From: Halomonas sp. YLGW01
GTDB lineage: Bacteria > Pseudomonadota > Gammaproteobacteria > Pseudomonadales > Halomonadaceae
DNA length: 64,000 nt
Assembly: GCF_014840935.1 (NCBI RefSeq)
Contig: NZ_CP062005.1
Location: 2,418,001-2,482,000 of the forward strand
Direction: 5' to 3'
The notes below the pieces were generated by a model. It ran no database searches, had not been told where the DNA came from, and saw only the letters and a list, made by a program, of their open reading frames with translations. Position numbers and translations under genes: made by a program. Positions within the stretch are counted from its first letter, which is position 1; every line of letters starts with the position of its first letter. Below, piece by piece: positions 56,846 to 64,000 of this stretch.

Positions 56846-59715
56846 CAGCGCACCTCCAGGGCGTTTCTCACGTCATCGCTGGTCGCCTGGGCCAGGGCCA
56901 GTTCGGCCTGAGCCTTGGCATCGGCAAGATCGAATTCACGCAGCCGCGCCTTGACCATTGGCACCTGGCGAGCGCTGACCGAGAGCTCGTCGACACCGAG
57001 CCCCACCAGCACCGGAACCGCCTGGGCATCCGAGGCCAGCTCGCCGCACACCCCGACCCACTTGCCGTGAGCATGGGCCGCCTCGACGGTCATCTGAATC
57101 AGGCGCAGCACCGCCGGATGCAGGCCATCGGACTGAGCAGACAGCTCCGGGTGGCCGCGGTCGATGGCCAGGGTGTACTGGGTCAGGTCGTTGGTCCCCA
57201 CCGAGAAGAAGTCGACTTCGGCGGCCAGAGTCGGCGCCAACAGCGCGCAGGACGGCACCTCGATCATCACGCCGAGCTGGACGTCGGTAGCACGCTGCTC
57301 GGCGGGGATCTCCTCGAGCAGCCGATCGAAGATCGCCTTGGCGGCCCGGAACTCGGCGATGTCCTTGACCATCGGCAGCATGATGCGCAGCGGGCGGCCA
57401 ACGCCCGCCAGCAGCAGGGCACGCAGCTGAGTCTCGAGCACCTCGGGCTGAGTCAGCGCCAGACGGATGCCGCGCAGGCCGAGGAAGGGATTGTCCTCCT
57501 GAGGCACCGGCCAGTAGGGCAGCGGCTTGTCGCCGCCCACATCCAGGGTGCGGGCCACCAGCGGGCGACCGTCGAGAGCCTCCAGGGCCTCCTGGTATTC
57601 ACCGATCTGGGTCTTGAGATCCGGCGCCTCGGAATGCGCCATAAAGATGAATTCGGTGCGCAGCAGGCCCACGCCCTCGGCGCCACGCTCCACGGCATCC
57701 GCGGTGTGAGCGGTGTTGCCCAGGTTGGCGGCGACCTCGACGCGATGACCGTCGCGGGTGCGTCCTTCATCGAAGCGCGCGGCCCAGGCCTCACGTTCCA
57801 GGCGCTGATGTTCCTTGAGGCTCAGCTCGGCCCGCTGGCGACGCTCGGTGGACGGGGCCGGCGTGATGCGTCCGCGCTCGCCATCGAGGATCATCTCGAC
57901 GCCGTCTTCCAGTGTCAGTACCCGCTCGCCTGCCCCCACCACGGCGGGGATACCCAGGGCGCGGGCCAGGATCGCGCTGTGAGCCGTGGCGCCACCACGT
58001 GCCGTCAGCAGCCCTCGTACCCGGCTGGTGTCGAGGCGAGCGACGTCGGAGGGTCCGACGTCGTCCATCACCAGGATGTAGGGATGATCCGGCGGCGTCG
58101 GCAGGGTGATGTCGCACAGGATTCCCAGCACGCGACGGCCTACGTCACGCAGGTCGGCGGCGCGTTCGGCGAGCAGGCGGTCGGCGAGCATTTCCTGAGC
58201 CCGGGCGGCGGTCTCGATGGCGGTCCACCAGGCGGCCTCGGCGGAATAGCCTTCCTGAATGCCTTCGCGGGCGGCCTGAAGCAGCTCCGGGTCGTCGAGC
58301 ATTTCCTCGTGCATCGACAGGATCTCGGCGACCTCGCCGCCCTGGGCGCTGTGCACCAGCGCTTCGAGCTGCTCGGTGCCTTCACGAATGGCCGCGTCCA
58401 GGCGGCGCTTCTGCTCGCTGGCATCCGCGGCACGCTCGGGGTACTCGAAGCGCGGGGTGCGCATCACGAACAGCGGCGCAATGGCCATGCCCGGCGAGGC
58501 GGCAACCGCCTGGTAGGGCGTATCCGCGGGCAGAGGCTCCGGCGGCTTGGCGCCCTCGGGAGGCGTGCTGGCCACGTGCTCGCGGCCTTCTTCGAAGGGC
58601 TGCACCACTTCCCCCAGGCCGCCCAGCATGGCCTCGCACATGGCCTCCAGGGCCTGAACGGCGCCCTCGCCTTCCGCCGAGAACACCAGCTGCTGGCCGC
58701 GCCGAGCGCCGAGGCCGATGACCTTGGTCAGGCTGGCCGCGGACACGGCTTCGCCGCCGCCATCGGCCAAGCGCACCCGTACCGCGGCGCTCTGACGCCG
58801 TGCCACTTGAATCAGTTGCTTGGCCGGACGCGCGTGCAGGCCGTGGGCGTTGAGCACCCGGGCCCGGGCGGTCTGGGCGCTGGCCGACTCGCCGGACAGT
58901 CGCGCCAGCACGTTATCGGCGGAGAGCTGATGCAGATCATGGCCTTCGCCACGCTCGAGCAGCGCCGACAGACGTTCCAGCAGCCCCCGGTGGCTATCGC
59001 CCTGAGCGGCCAGGCAGAAGACACCACTCACGGCGCTGTCACCCTGCCCGATCACGGCCTCGGGCGTCGCCAGCGACATCGACGGGGTCGCCACGCCGCT
59101 GGCACTGGTCGCGAGCCACAGGCCCTGGCCAAGCGACAGCGGCGATTGGGCGGCGATGTCGGAAACGAAGTCGTGACCGACACAGCCCGCCTGGCGCAGC
59201 CGGGCGGCACCGGCCAGGGCCAGCTCGAGCCGGTCCCGAGCGGGAAAGTTGAGACACAGGGTCTCATCGTCGAGGCGCGCCTCGACGACCGCCTTGGACA
59301 AGAGCCCGGCTACCTCGGCGCGGGAGCCGGCCGCGGCCAGCCGCTCGGCCACACCCTCGCGGTCCAGCACATGCGTCAGCTGGCGCAGGATATCCAGGTG
59401 CTCATCGTTCTGAGCGGCGATGGTCACCAGCACATGCACCCGGTTGCCGTCATGCCAGTCGATGCCATCGGGGAACTGCAGCACGCGCACGCCGGTGCGC
59501 TTGACGTGGGTGCGGCTATCCGGCGTGCCATGGGGAATGGCGATGGCATTGCCAAGGAAGGTGGATGATTGCGCCTCGCGGGCATGCAGGCCATCGCGAT
59601 AGGCAGCCGCCACCAGGCCGGCCTCGGCCAGCGCCGAAGCCGCTTGATCGAGAGCCGCGCGCCAGTCGTCGGCCTGGCGGTCGAGCAGGATATCGTCCTG
59701 TCCGAGTGTCAACAT
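56845..59715 (-). CDS. fruB: PTS fructose EIIA-HPr-EI fusion protein FruB
   Basis: 956 residues; carries the whole soluble phosphorelay for fructose. EIIA (about 1-145) has the active His62 in NAIAIPHGTPDS. A linker/M-domain (about 150-280) precedes HPr, whose His lies in LNAHGLHARPAKQLIQ near 294. EI follows (about 405-956), with the active His in TARGGATAHSAILARALG near 579 and the PEP-binding end CGELASDAQAVPVLVGLGV. The ATG at 59715 with AGGAGG ahead is preferred to an upstream ATG at 59805. The EIIA-HPr-EI order is that of Pseudomonas-type FruB. It should be regulated by the divergent Cra/FruR. Confidence 0.94.
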   Translation of the reverse strand: MLTLGQDDILLDRQADDWRAALDQAASALAEAGLVAAAYRDGLHAREAQSSTFLGNAIAIPHGTPDSRTHVKRTGVRVLQFPDGIDWHDGNRVHVLVTIAAQNDEHLDILRQLTHVLDREGVAERLAAAGSRAEVAGLLSKAVVEARLDDETLCLNFPARDRLELALAGAARLRQAGCVGHDFVSDIAAQSPLSLGQGLWLATSASGVATPSMSLATPEAVIGQGDSAVSGVFCLAAQGDSHRGLLERLSALLERGEGHDLHQLSADNVLARLSGESASAQTARARVLNAHGLHARPAKQLIQVARRQSAAVRVRLADGGGEAVSAASLTKVIGLGARRGQQLVFSAEGEGAVQALEAMCEAMLGGLGEVVQPFEEGREHVASTPPEGAKPPEPLPADTPYQAVAASPGMAIAPLFVMRTPRFEYPERAADASEQKRRLDAAIREGTEQLEALVHSAQGGEVAEILSMHEEMLDDPELLQAAREGIQEGYSAEAAWWTAIETAARAQEMLADRLLAERAADLRDVGRRVLGILCDITLPTPPDHPYILVMDDVGPSDVARLDTSRVRGLLTARGGATAHSAILARALGIPAVVGAGERVLTLEDGVEMILDGERGRITPAPSTERRQRAELSLKEHQRLEREAWAARFDEGRTRDGHRVEVAANLGNTAHTADAVERGAEGVGLLRTEFIFMAHSEAPDLKTQIGEYQEALEALDGRPLVARTLDVGGDKPLPYWPVPQEDNPFLGLRGIRLALTQPEVLETQLRALLLAGVGRPLRIMLPMVKDIAEFRAAKAIFDRLLEEIPAEQRATDVQLGVMIEVPSCALLAPTLAAEVDFFSVGTNDLTQYTLAIDRGHPELSAQSDGLHPAVLRLIQMTVEAAHAHGKWVGVCGELASDAQAVPVLVGLGVDELSVSARQVPMVKARLREFDLADAKAQAELALAQATSDDVRNALEVR

Positions 59716-59804
59716 GTAGCCTCCTGTGCCTGGGGCGGGGCAACGGGGGTGCCAACCGCTGGCTGGCGGCCGTTGCGTCCGGCCTTGCCAACCTTCTCTT
59801 CCCA

Positions 59805-59818
59805 TGGCTGAATCGTGT
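59805..59818. promoter_or_regulatory. Cra/FruR-like operator 1
   Basis: GCTGAATCGTGTCA fits the Cra consensus GCTGAAWCG half with one mismatch in the second half. It is located in the fruB-cra divergent region, 90 bp from fruB. Confidence 0.6.
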
Positions 59819-59836
59819 CACCTAAGGTTTGATACA

Positions 59837-59850
59837 ATGCTGGATCGAGT
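59837..59850. promoter_or_regulatory. Cra/FruR-like operator 2
   Basis: GCTGGATCGAGTCA repeats operator 1 with two changes, 32 bp further on (three helical turns). A weaker third copy (GCCGGATCGACT) begins near 59864. Repetition in the divergent region supports a real regulator site. Confidence 0.55.
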
Positions 59851-59948
59851 CAGGTCATTTATCAAGCCGGATCGACTACGACCTTGGGCGTAGCCGGTAA
59901 CGCCGCGGACTCCAGTAGAATAGGCCGCACCGAACACAAGGGATCACC

Positions 59949-60941
59949 ATGACACTCGCAGAAATCGCCCGCCTGGCCGGCGTCTCGCGGACCACGGCGA
60001 GCTACGTCATCAACGGCAAGGCCAAGGAGCGGCGCATCAGCCAGGAGACCGTCGATCGGGTCATGGCGGTGGTCGAACAGCACCATTACCGGATCGATGC
60101 TCAGGCCGCAGCGCTGCGCCGGGGCGCCAGCCGCACCCTGGGCCTGATCATTCCCGACCTGGAGAATGCGAGCTACGCCCGGCTCGCCAAGCGCCTCGAA
60201 CAAGGCGCGCGACAGCGAGGCTATCAGCTGTTGATCGCCGGCTCCGAGGATGATCCGGCGCGCGAACGCGAGCTGGCGAGGGCCCTGCGCGCGCAGCGTT
60301 GCGAGGTGCTGATCGTGGCCAGCTGCCTGCCAATGGACGACCCCTTCTACACCGACCTGATGGCCGGCGGACTGCCGGTGATCGCCGTCGACCGGACCCT
60401 GGCCCCGGACCGCTTCGTGAGCGTGGTCAGCAACAACCAGTCGGCGGCCAAGGCGCTGACGCGCTCGGTCCTCGCCCCCGGCCTCAAGCGTATCGTCTGG
60501 CTGGATGCCGTACCGCAGCTGTCGATCAGCACCGAGCGACTGGCGGGCTTCCACGAGGCGCTCAAGGGCCACGACTGCCAGGCGGTGGCCCACAGCGGGG
60601 CCCGCTATGACCGTCAGGAAGGGGCGCGGCTGATGCGCGAGGTGCTTAAGGAACAGGGCATGCCCGATGCGCTGGTCACGGCGTCCTACACCCTGCTCGA
60701 CGGGGTGCTCGACGAATTGCTGGAGAGCGGTGGCCTGCCGGCGTCGCTGCGCCTGGCCACCTTCGGCGATGATCGGCTGCTGGACTTCCTGCCGCTGCCG
60801 GTCAACTCATTGCCCCAGCAGCATGACCGGATCGCCGAACTGACCCTGAATCGCGCTCTTGCCGCCGCCCATGGCGATTACCGCCCCGGTCGCGTGGTGG
60901 TGGAGCGATCCCTGCGCCGGCGCCTGCCAGCCAACGCTTGA
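59949..60941 (+). CDS. cra: LacI-family fructose regulator Cra/FruR
   Basis: 330 residues. The HTH starts at the first residue, MTLAEIARLAGVSRTTASYV, and the linker helix is QAAALRRGASRTLGLIIPDL; the form with the INGKAKERRIS wing is that of Cra/FruR. The C-terminal sugar-phosphate domain (about 60-330) should bind fructose 1-phosphate. It is divergent from fruBKA with 233 bp between and two Cra-like boxes there, so it represses the operon and perhaps itself. GGGATCACC precedes the ATG. Whether it also controls global carbon flow as in E. coli is not known. Confidence 0.9.
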   Translation: MTLAEIARLAGVSRTTASYVINGKAKERRISQETVDRVMAVVEQHHYRIDAQAAALRRGASRTLGLIIPDLENASYARLAKRLEQGARQRGYQLLIAGSEDDPARERELARALRAQRCEVLIVASCLPMDDPFYTDLMAGGLPVIAVDRTLAPDRFVSVVSNNQSAAKALTRSVLAPGLKRIVWLDAVPQLSISTERLAGFHEALKGHDCQAVAHSGARYDRQEGARLMREVLKEQGMPDALVTASYTLLDGVLDELLESGGLPASLRLATFGDDRLLDFLPLPVNSLPQQHDRIAELTLNRALAAAHGDYRPGRVVVERSLRRRLPANA

Positions 60942-61003
60942 AGGCATCGACAGCGGGGACACTCCCAGGCCTCGAGGCATGACAGGCGGCATCGGGCGTA
61001 GGG

Positions 61004-63223
61004 TCAGTCGCGCACGCCTGACGGGGCGGCCACCGGCTCAGGATCAGCCTCGAGCCAGGCGTCCAGTGCCGCCAGAGACGGGGCCAGACTGGCCTCCAGC
61101 GCCTCAAGCAGGCTCGCCAGCACCTCCTCCCGGGCTTCCCGCGCCGCCGTTTCGAGCGCCTTGGCGCCCTCCCCCACCCGCAGCAGGCCAAGGCTCAACG
61201 CCTCCCCCTTCATCAAGTGCGCCTCTTGCATCACCGCCTCGAGCCGCCCCGCCTCGATCCCGGTCGACAGCGCCTGTCGACGCTTGGGCACCTGCCGGCG
61301 ATAGACGTCCATCAGCTGGTGGAGGCCCTCTGCTCCGAGGTGCTCATGCAGCTCCCCCAACACCTCCGGCGCCAGCCAGTGATCCTGAGACGGATCGCCC
61401 TGGCCGGGCTTGGCGACATCGCAGGCGGCCGCGCTGCGATCCGGAGCCGCGCGATCGAGATGATGTTGCAACATCTCCCTGAGCTGCGTGCCGGAGAGGG
61501 GCTTGACCAGATAATCGTTCATGCCGGCGGCCAGGCAACGTGCGCGCTCGTCACCGAAGGTGCCAGCGGTCATGGCCACGATCGGCACCCGGGCACACCA
61601 GTCGTCGCGCCGTCGCAGCTGGCGCGTCACTTCCAACCCATCCATCCCCGGCATCTGCAGATCCATGAAGATCAGGGCAAAGGGCTCGCCCTGGATCAAC
61701 CCGAGCGCCTCTTCACCCGACGAGGCGATCTCGACCCGGCAGCCCAGACGATCAAGCATGGTGCGCGCCACCTGCTGATTGATCACGTTGTCTTCCACAA
61801 TCAGCAGCCGGTGGCCGGAGGGCAAGGCGGGAGGAGGAGGTAGCACAACGTCTTCGATGGCGCCCTCCGTGGTCTTGGCGGCTGGCAGGGGAACCTCGAA
61901 CCAGAAGCGGCTGCCCTGCCCCGGACGACTGCTGAAATCGATCTCTCCCGACATGGCCGCCACCAGGCGCCGACAGATCACCAGCCCCAGGCCACTGCCA
62001 CCGAAGCGCCGCGCCGTGGAGGCATCCCCCTGCCGGAAGGGCTCGAACAGGCGCGGACGCTGGCCATCGGGAATGCCGGGCCCCGTATCGCTGATTGAGA
62101 CATGCAGGCACTCCTGCGAGGAATAACGCACCCTCACCGAGACCTCGCCCCGCTGGGTGAACTTGATGGCATTGGAAAGCAGGTTGAGGATCACCTGGCG
62201 CAGTCGGCCCGGGTCGCCATGCAACCGATGGGGGACGCCCTCGTCCAGCCGGGACGTCAGGGTGATGCCCTTGTCGGCCGCTCGGGGCTCAAACAGGCGC
62301 ACCGCCGACTCGATGAGCTCGGGCACGGCAAAGTCGACCTGCTCGAGCTCGAGCCGCCCCGACTCGATGCGCGAGAAATCGAGAATGTCGTTGATCAGCT
62401 CCAGTAGCTTGTCGGCGCTGTCATGAATGATGTCCGCATAGCGCCGCGAGGAGGCATCCAGGGGACGCTCCCGCAGCATCTCGCTCATGCCGATCACGCC
62501 ATTGAGGGGAGTTCGGATCTCGTGACTGACGGTGGCCAGAAACTCCGACTTGGCCCGGCTGGCGGCCTGCGCCTTCTGCACCGCCTCCTCGAGTCGACGC
62601 CTCAGCTCCCCCTGCGCATGGCGCGAGGCGTCATTCTCGCGGGCCTCCCGAAACAGGAAGCGCGTGACCATCAGCATCGACAGGCTCATCAACCCCAGCA
62701 AGGCCAGCAGCAGCCCGTGCAGCATCTGCAGCGCTTCGCGCTCCCGCTGCTCCTCGTTGGCCAGGTAGGCATTGGTCGCAATGACCAGCCGCTCGCTTAG
62801 CAGGATCAGAGGCGCCAGCGCCGAGTGCAGCGCGTGGCGCGAGTCGGCATCCAGGCGCTCGAGACTACCGAACTGCAGGTCGAGGATATCCATCTGGGTG
62901 GCAATGGCGGGTATCAGTCGGTTGCGATCGTCGATGCGCTCGAACAACAGGCTGGCCTCGCCACGCTTCAACAGGTTGAGCCGGCTGTAGAGCAACTCGA
63001 ACGGCATGCGCAGCGACGCCAGATCCTCGGCCTCGTCTAGCCGGCTGCGCAACTGGATGGCCTCGCGATCCAGCTTGTAGGCCGCCCAGGAGGCATCCCC
63101 GCCGACGCTTTCGGCAAGGCTCTCCTGACGCCAGACGATCATGCTGGCGACCACCACCGCGGCAACGAAGAACCCCAGCACCGAAGCGGCGCCGAGCTTC
63201 AATCTCAGCGGGTAACGCAGCAT
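61004..63223 (-). CDS. Hybrid sensor histidine kinase with receiver and HPt domains
   Basis: 739 residues in the inner membrane. TM1 is SVLGFFVAAVVVASMIVW (about 14-31), a periplasmic helical sensor extends to about 170, and TM2 is LLLALLGLMSLSMLMVT (about 170-190). Then HisKA (LATVSHEIRTPLNGVIGMSE, His near 233), HATPase (ILNLLSNAIKFT; GGSGLGLVICRRLV), a receiver (LLIVEDNVINQQ; phospho-Asp in LIFMDLQMPGMDGLE near 525) and an HPt domain (EAHLMKGEALSLG, near 676). It has no DNA-binding partner nearby. It lies 36 bp after the molybdopterin-oxidoreductase-like gene, which may supply its periplasmic partner (inference). Confidence 0.9.
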   Translation of the reverse strand: MLRYPLRLKLGAASVLGFFVAAVVVASMIVWRQESLAESVGGDASWAAYKLDREAIQLRSRLDEAEDLASLRMPFELLYSRLNLLKRGEASLLFERIDDRNRLIPAIATQMDILDLQFGSLERLDADSRHALHSALAPLILLSERLVIATNAYLANEEQREREALQMLHGLLLALLGLMSLSMLMVTRFLFREARENDASRHAQGELRRRLEEAVQKAQAASRAKSEFLATVSHEIRTPLNGVIGMSEMLRERPLDASSRRYADIIHDSADKLLELINDILDFSRIESGRLELEQVDFAVPELIESAVRLFEPRAADKGITLTSRLDEGVPHRLHGDPGRLRQVILNLLSNAIKFTQRGEVSVRVRYSSQECLHVSISDTGPGIPDGQRPRLFEPFRQGDASTARRFGGSGLGLVICRRLVAAMSGEIDFSSRPGQGSRFWFEVPLPAAKTTEGAIEDVVLPPPPALPSGHRLLIVEDNVINQQVARTMLDRLGCRVEIASSGEEALGLIQGEPFALIFMDLQMPGMDGLEVTRQLRRRDDWCARVPIVAMTAGTFGDERARCLAAGMNDYLVKPLSGTQLREMLQHHLDRAAPDRSAAACDVAKPGQGDPSQDHWLAPEVLGELHEHLGAEGLHQLMDVYRRQVPKRRQALSTGIEAGRLEAVMQEAHLMKGEALSLGLLRVGEGAKALETAAREAREEVLASLLEALEASLAPSLAALDAWLEADPEPVAAPSGVRD

Positions 63224-63259
63224 GGCAAAGGCCGGGGGTGGAAACGGTGACAGCAGGTG

Positions 63260-63775
63260 TCAATAGACATGTATCTCGGCGACCTGCCAGACACTGCGGA
63301 AGCGGATGGTCTCGGTATTGAGTTCGGAATGCTCATCGAAAGGGTATAACACGAACAGTGGGCCGAAGTCGCGAACCGCCAGGGGCTCACCGTCCCGGGA
63401 CATGGCCAGGATGACCCCGTATTCCTCGACATCGCTGATCGGTATCTCCCCCGAATAGTTGTTCAGCGCCTCGACCTTCAGCCAGTCGCCCCGGGCCCCG
63501 ACCCGAGCCAGCAGATCGCGCATCAGAGGTCCACTGAAACGTCGTGACCGATCCGTCCAGGGGGTGTCGGTTTCCACGACTTGCTCAGGCAGCGCACGCA
63601 ACATCTCGCGATCGAAGCGGGCCTCGTCGCCGGCGTTGGTGTAGCGGATATCGCCGCTGATCTCGAGCAGCACCGGCCCCTCGGGGGCCGGTAGGGTCGA
63701 TGGCTCCGCATGAACGGGCGAAACACACAGGCTTGCCAGCAGCCACCAGATGAGAGATTGGGCGATCGGATTCAT
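63260..63775 (-). CDS. Periplasmic molybdopterin-oxidoreductase-fold protein
   Basis: 171 residues with signal peptide (AQSLIWWLLASLCVSPVHA, cleavage near 23). The rest resembles a compact oxidoreductase molybdopterin-binding (SUOX-type) domain: MLRALPEQVVETDTPWTD, RFSGPLMRDLLARVGARGD, ISDVEEYGVILAMSRDGEPL and GPLFVLYPFD near 143. The conserved Cys that binds molybdenum is missing, so it is probably not an enzyme. Such proteins are often encoded beside sensor kinases, as here, and may present a ligand. It is the first gene of a pair with the hybrid kinase. Confidence 0.72.
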   Translation of the reverse strand: MNPIAQSLIWWLLASLCVSPVHAEPSTLPAPEGPVLLEISGDIRYTNAGDEARFDREMLRALPEQVVETDTPWTDRSRRFSGPLMRDLLARVGARGDWLKVEALNNYSGEIPISDVEEYGVILAMSRDGEPLAVRDFGPLFVLYPFDEHSELNTETIRFRSVWQVAEIHVY

Positions 63776-63819
63776 AGCAGCCTCCGATGTTCCAGATTTC
63801 AGTGATCAGTCTGGGCGCT

Positions 63820-63839
63820 CGCCTGACTCGGATCAGGCG
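63820..63839 (-). terminator. Stem-loop after the MOSC gene
   Basis: CGCCTGA-ctcgga-TCAGGCG, perfect 7-bp stem 35 bp past the stop of the MOSC-domain gene. No T-run. Confidence 0.45.
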
Positions 63840-63873
63840 CCGACGCCCCACTCCCGGGCCTCGCCTCGAGGCC

Positions 63874-64000
63874 TCACGCCAGGATCTCGACCTCGTCACC
63901 CAGCGCCAGACGCCCCTCCTTCAGCACCACCAGGTTCTGGCCAAACAGCACCTTGCCCTCGTCGCCGCGCCGATAGGTGGCCAGCGTCTTGAGCGGCTCC
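63874..64000 (-). CDS. MOSC-domain protein, C-terminal end only
   Basis: The last 41 codons of a minus-strand gene that begins beyond the window. They read PLKTLATYRRGDEGKVLFGQ, then NLVVLKEGRLALGDEVEILA and stop. This is the typical ending of YcbX-like MOSC proteins, which transfer sulfur or use a molybdenum cofactor to reduce N-hydroxylated compounds. The domain is only partly visible, so the subfamily is uncertain. Confidence 0.75.
   Translation of the reverse strand, partial: EPLKTLATYRRGDEGKVLFGQNLVVLKEGRLALGDEVEILA

Noticed and set aside
57067-59568. An 833-codon open frame antisense to fruB
   Set aside because: High-GC third positions leave antisense frames open; the sense strand encodes a full EIIA-HPr-EI protein and the antisense product has no domain.

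Overview
The window looks like chromosomal DNA of a halophilic gammaproteobacterium of the Halomonas group. The host genes are GC-rich. They include an ectoine-catabolism operon (doeA-doeB-doeX), a BetT-type choline transporter behind BetI-like boxes, and an alpha-glucosidase whose catalytic Asp and Glu fall at the positions known for the Halomonas sp. H11 enzyme. No rRNA, tRNA or CRISPR array was seen.

Layout. 1-3.7 kb (minus): a carbon-nitrogen hydrolase running off the left edge, then doeX, doeB and doeA. 4-8.5 kb: a GhrA-type reductase, a TetR regulator, a DJ-1/PfpI protein, a DUF3108 protein and a LysO-type lysine exporter. 8.6-15.9 kb: an aglEFGAK alpha-glucoside uptake and hydrolysis operon with a LacI-type operator in front and a LacI-family regulator behind. 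16-23.5 kb: an RND efflux adaptor and pump translationally coupled to BaeS/BaeR, followed by a Spy/CpxP-like chaperone. 24-29.3 kb: betT, an HD-GYP phosphodiesterase and an aldehyde dehydrogenase.

29.9-53.7 kb is a mobile genomic island of about 23.8 kb with mixed, generally lower GC. It splits a host gene for an antibiotic-biosynthesis-monooxygenase-like membrane protein: the N-terminal part lies at 53.69-53.85 kb and the C-terminal part at 29.5-29.9 kb. The island starts with three overlapping tyrosine recombinases and a small HTH/coiled-coil protein, the ginABCD signature of GInt islands. Cargo, in order: a helicase/winged-helix gene pair divergent from a small XRE regulator; a complete type I restriction-modification locus (hsdM, hsdS, hsdR) carrying two AT-rich inserts (a lipoprotein, and a SIR2-like protein followed by an attC-like hairpin); a decayed IS3 element; a LOV-GGDEF-EAL protein and a PAS-GAF-GGDEF cyclase; and a small RBBP9-type hydrolase.

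After the island the host backbone resumes with fruB-fruK-fruA (fructose PTS) divergent from a Cra/FruR regulator, a hybrid histidine kinase with a molybdopterin-oxidoreductase-like periplasmic protein, and the end of a MOSC-domain gene. The most interesting parts are the island boundaries, the uncharacterised helicase/wHTH/XRE module, the SIR2 insert in the restriction locus, and c-di-GMP/light-sensing cargo next to defence genes.
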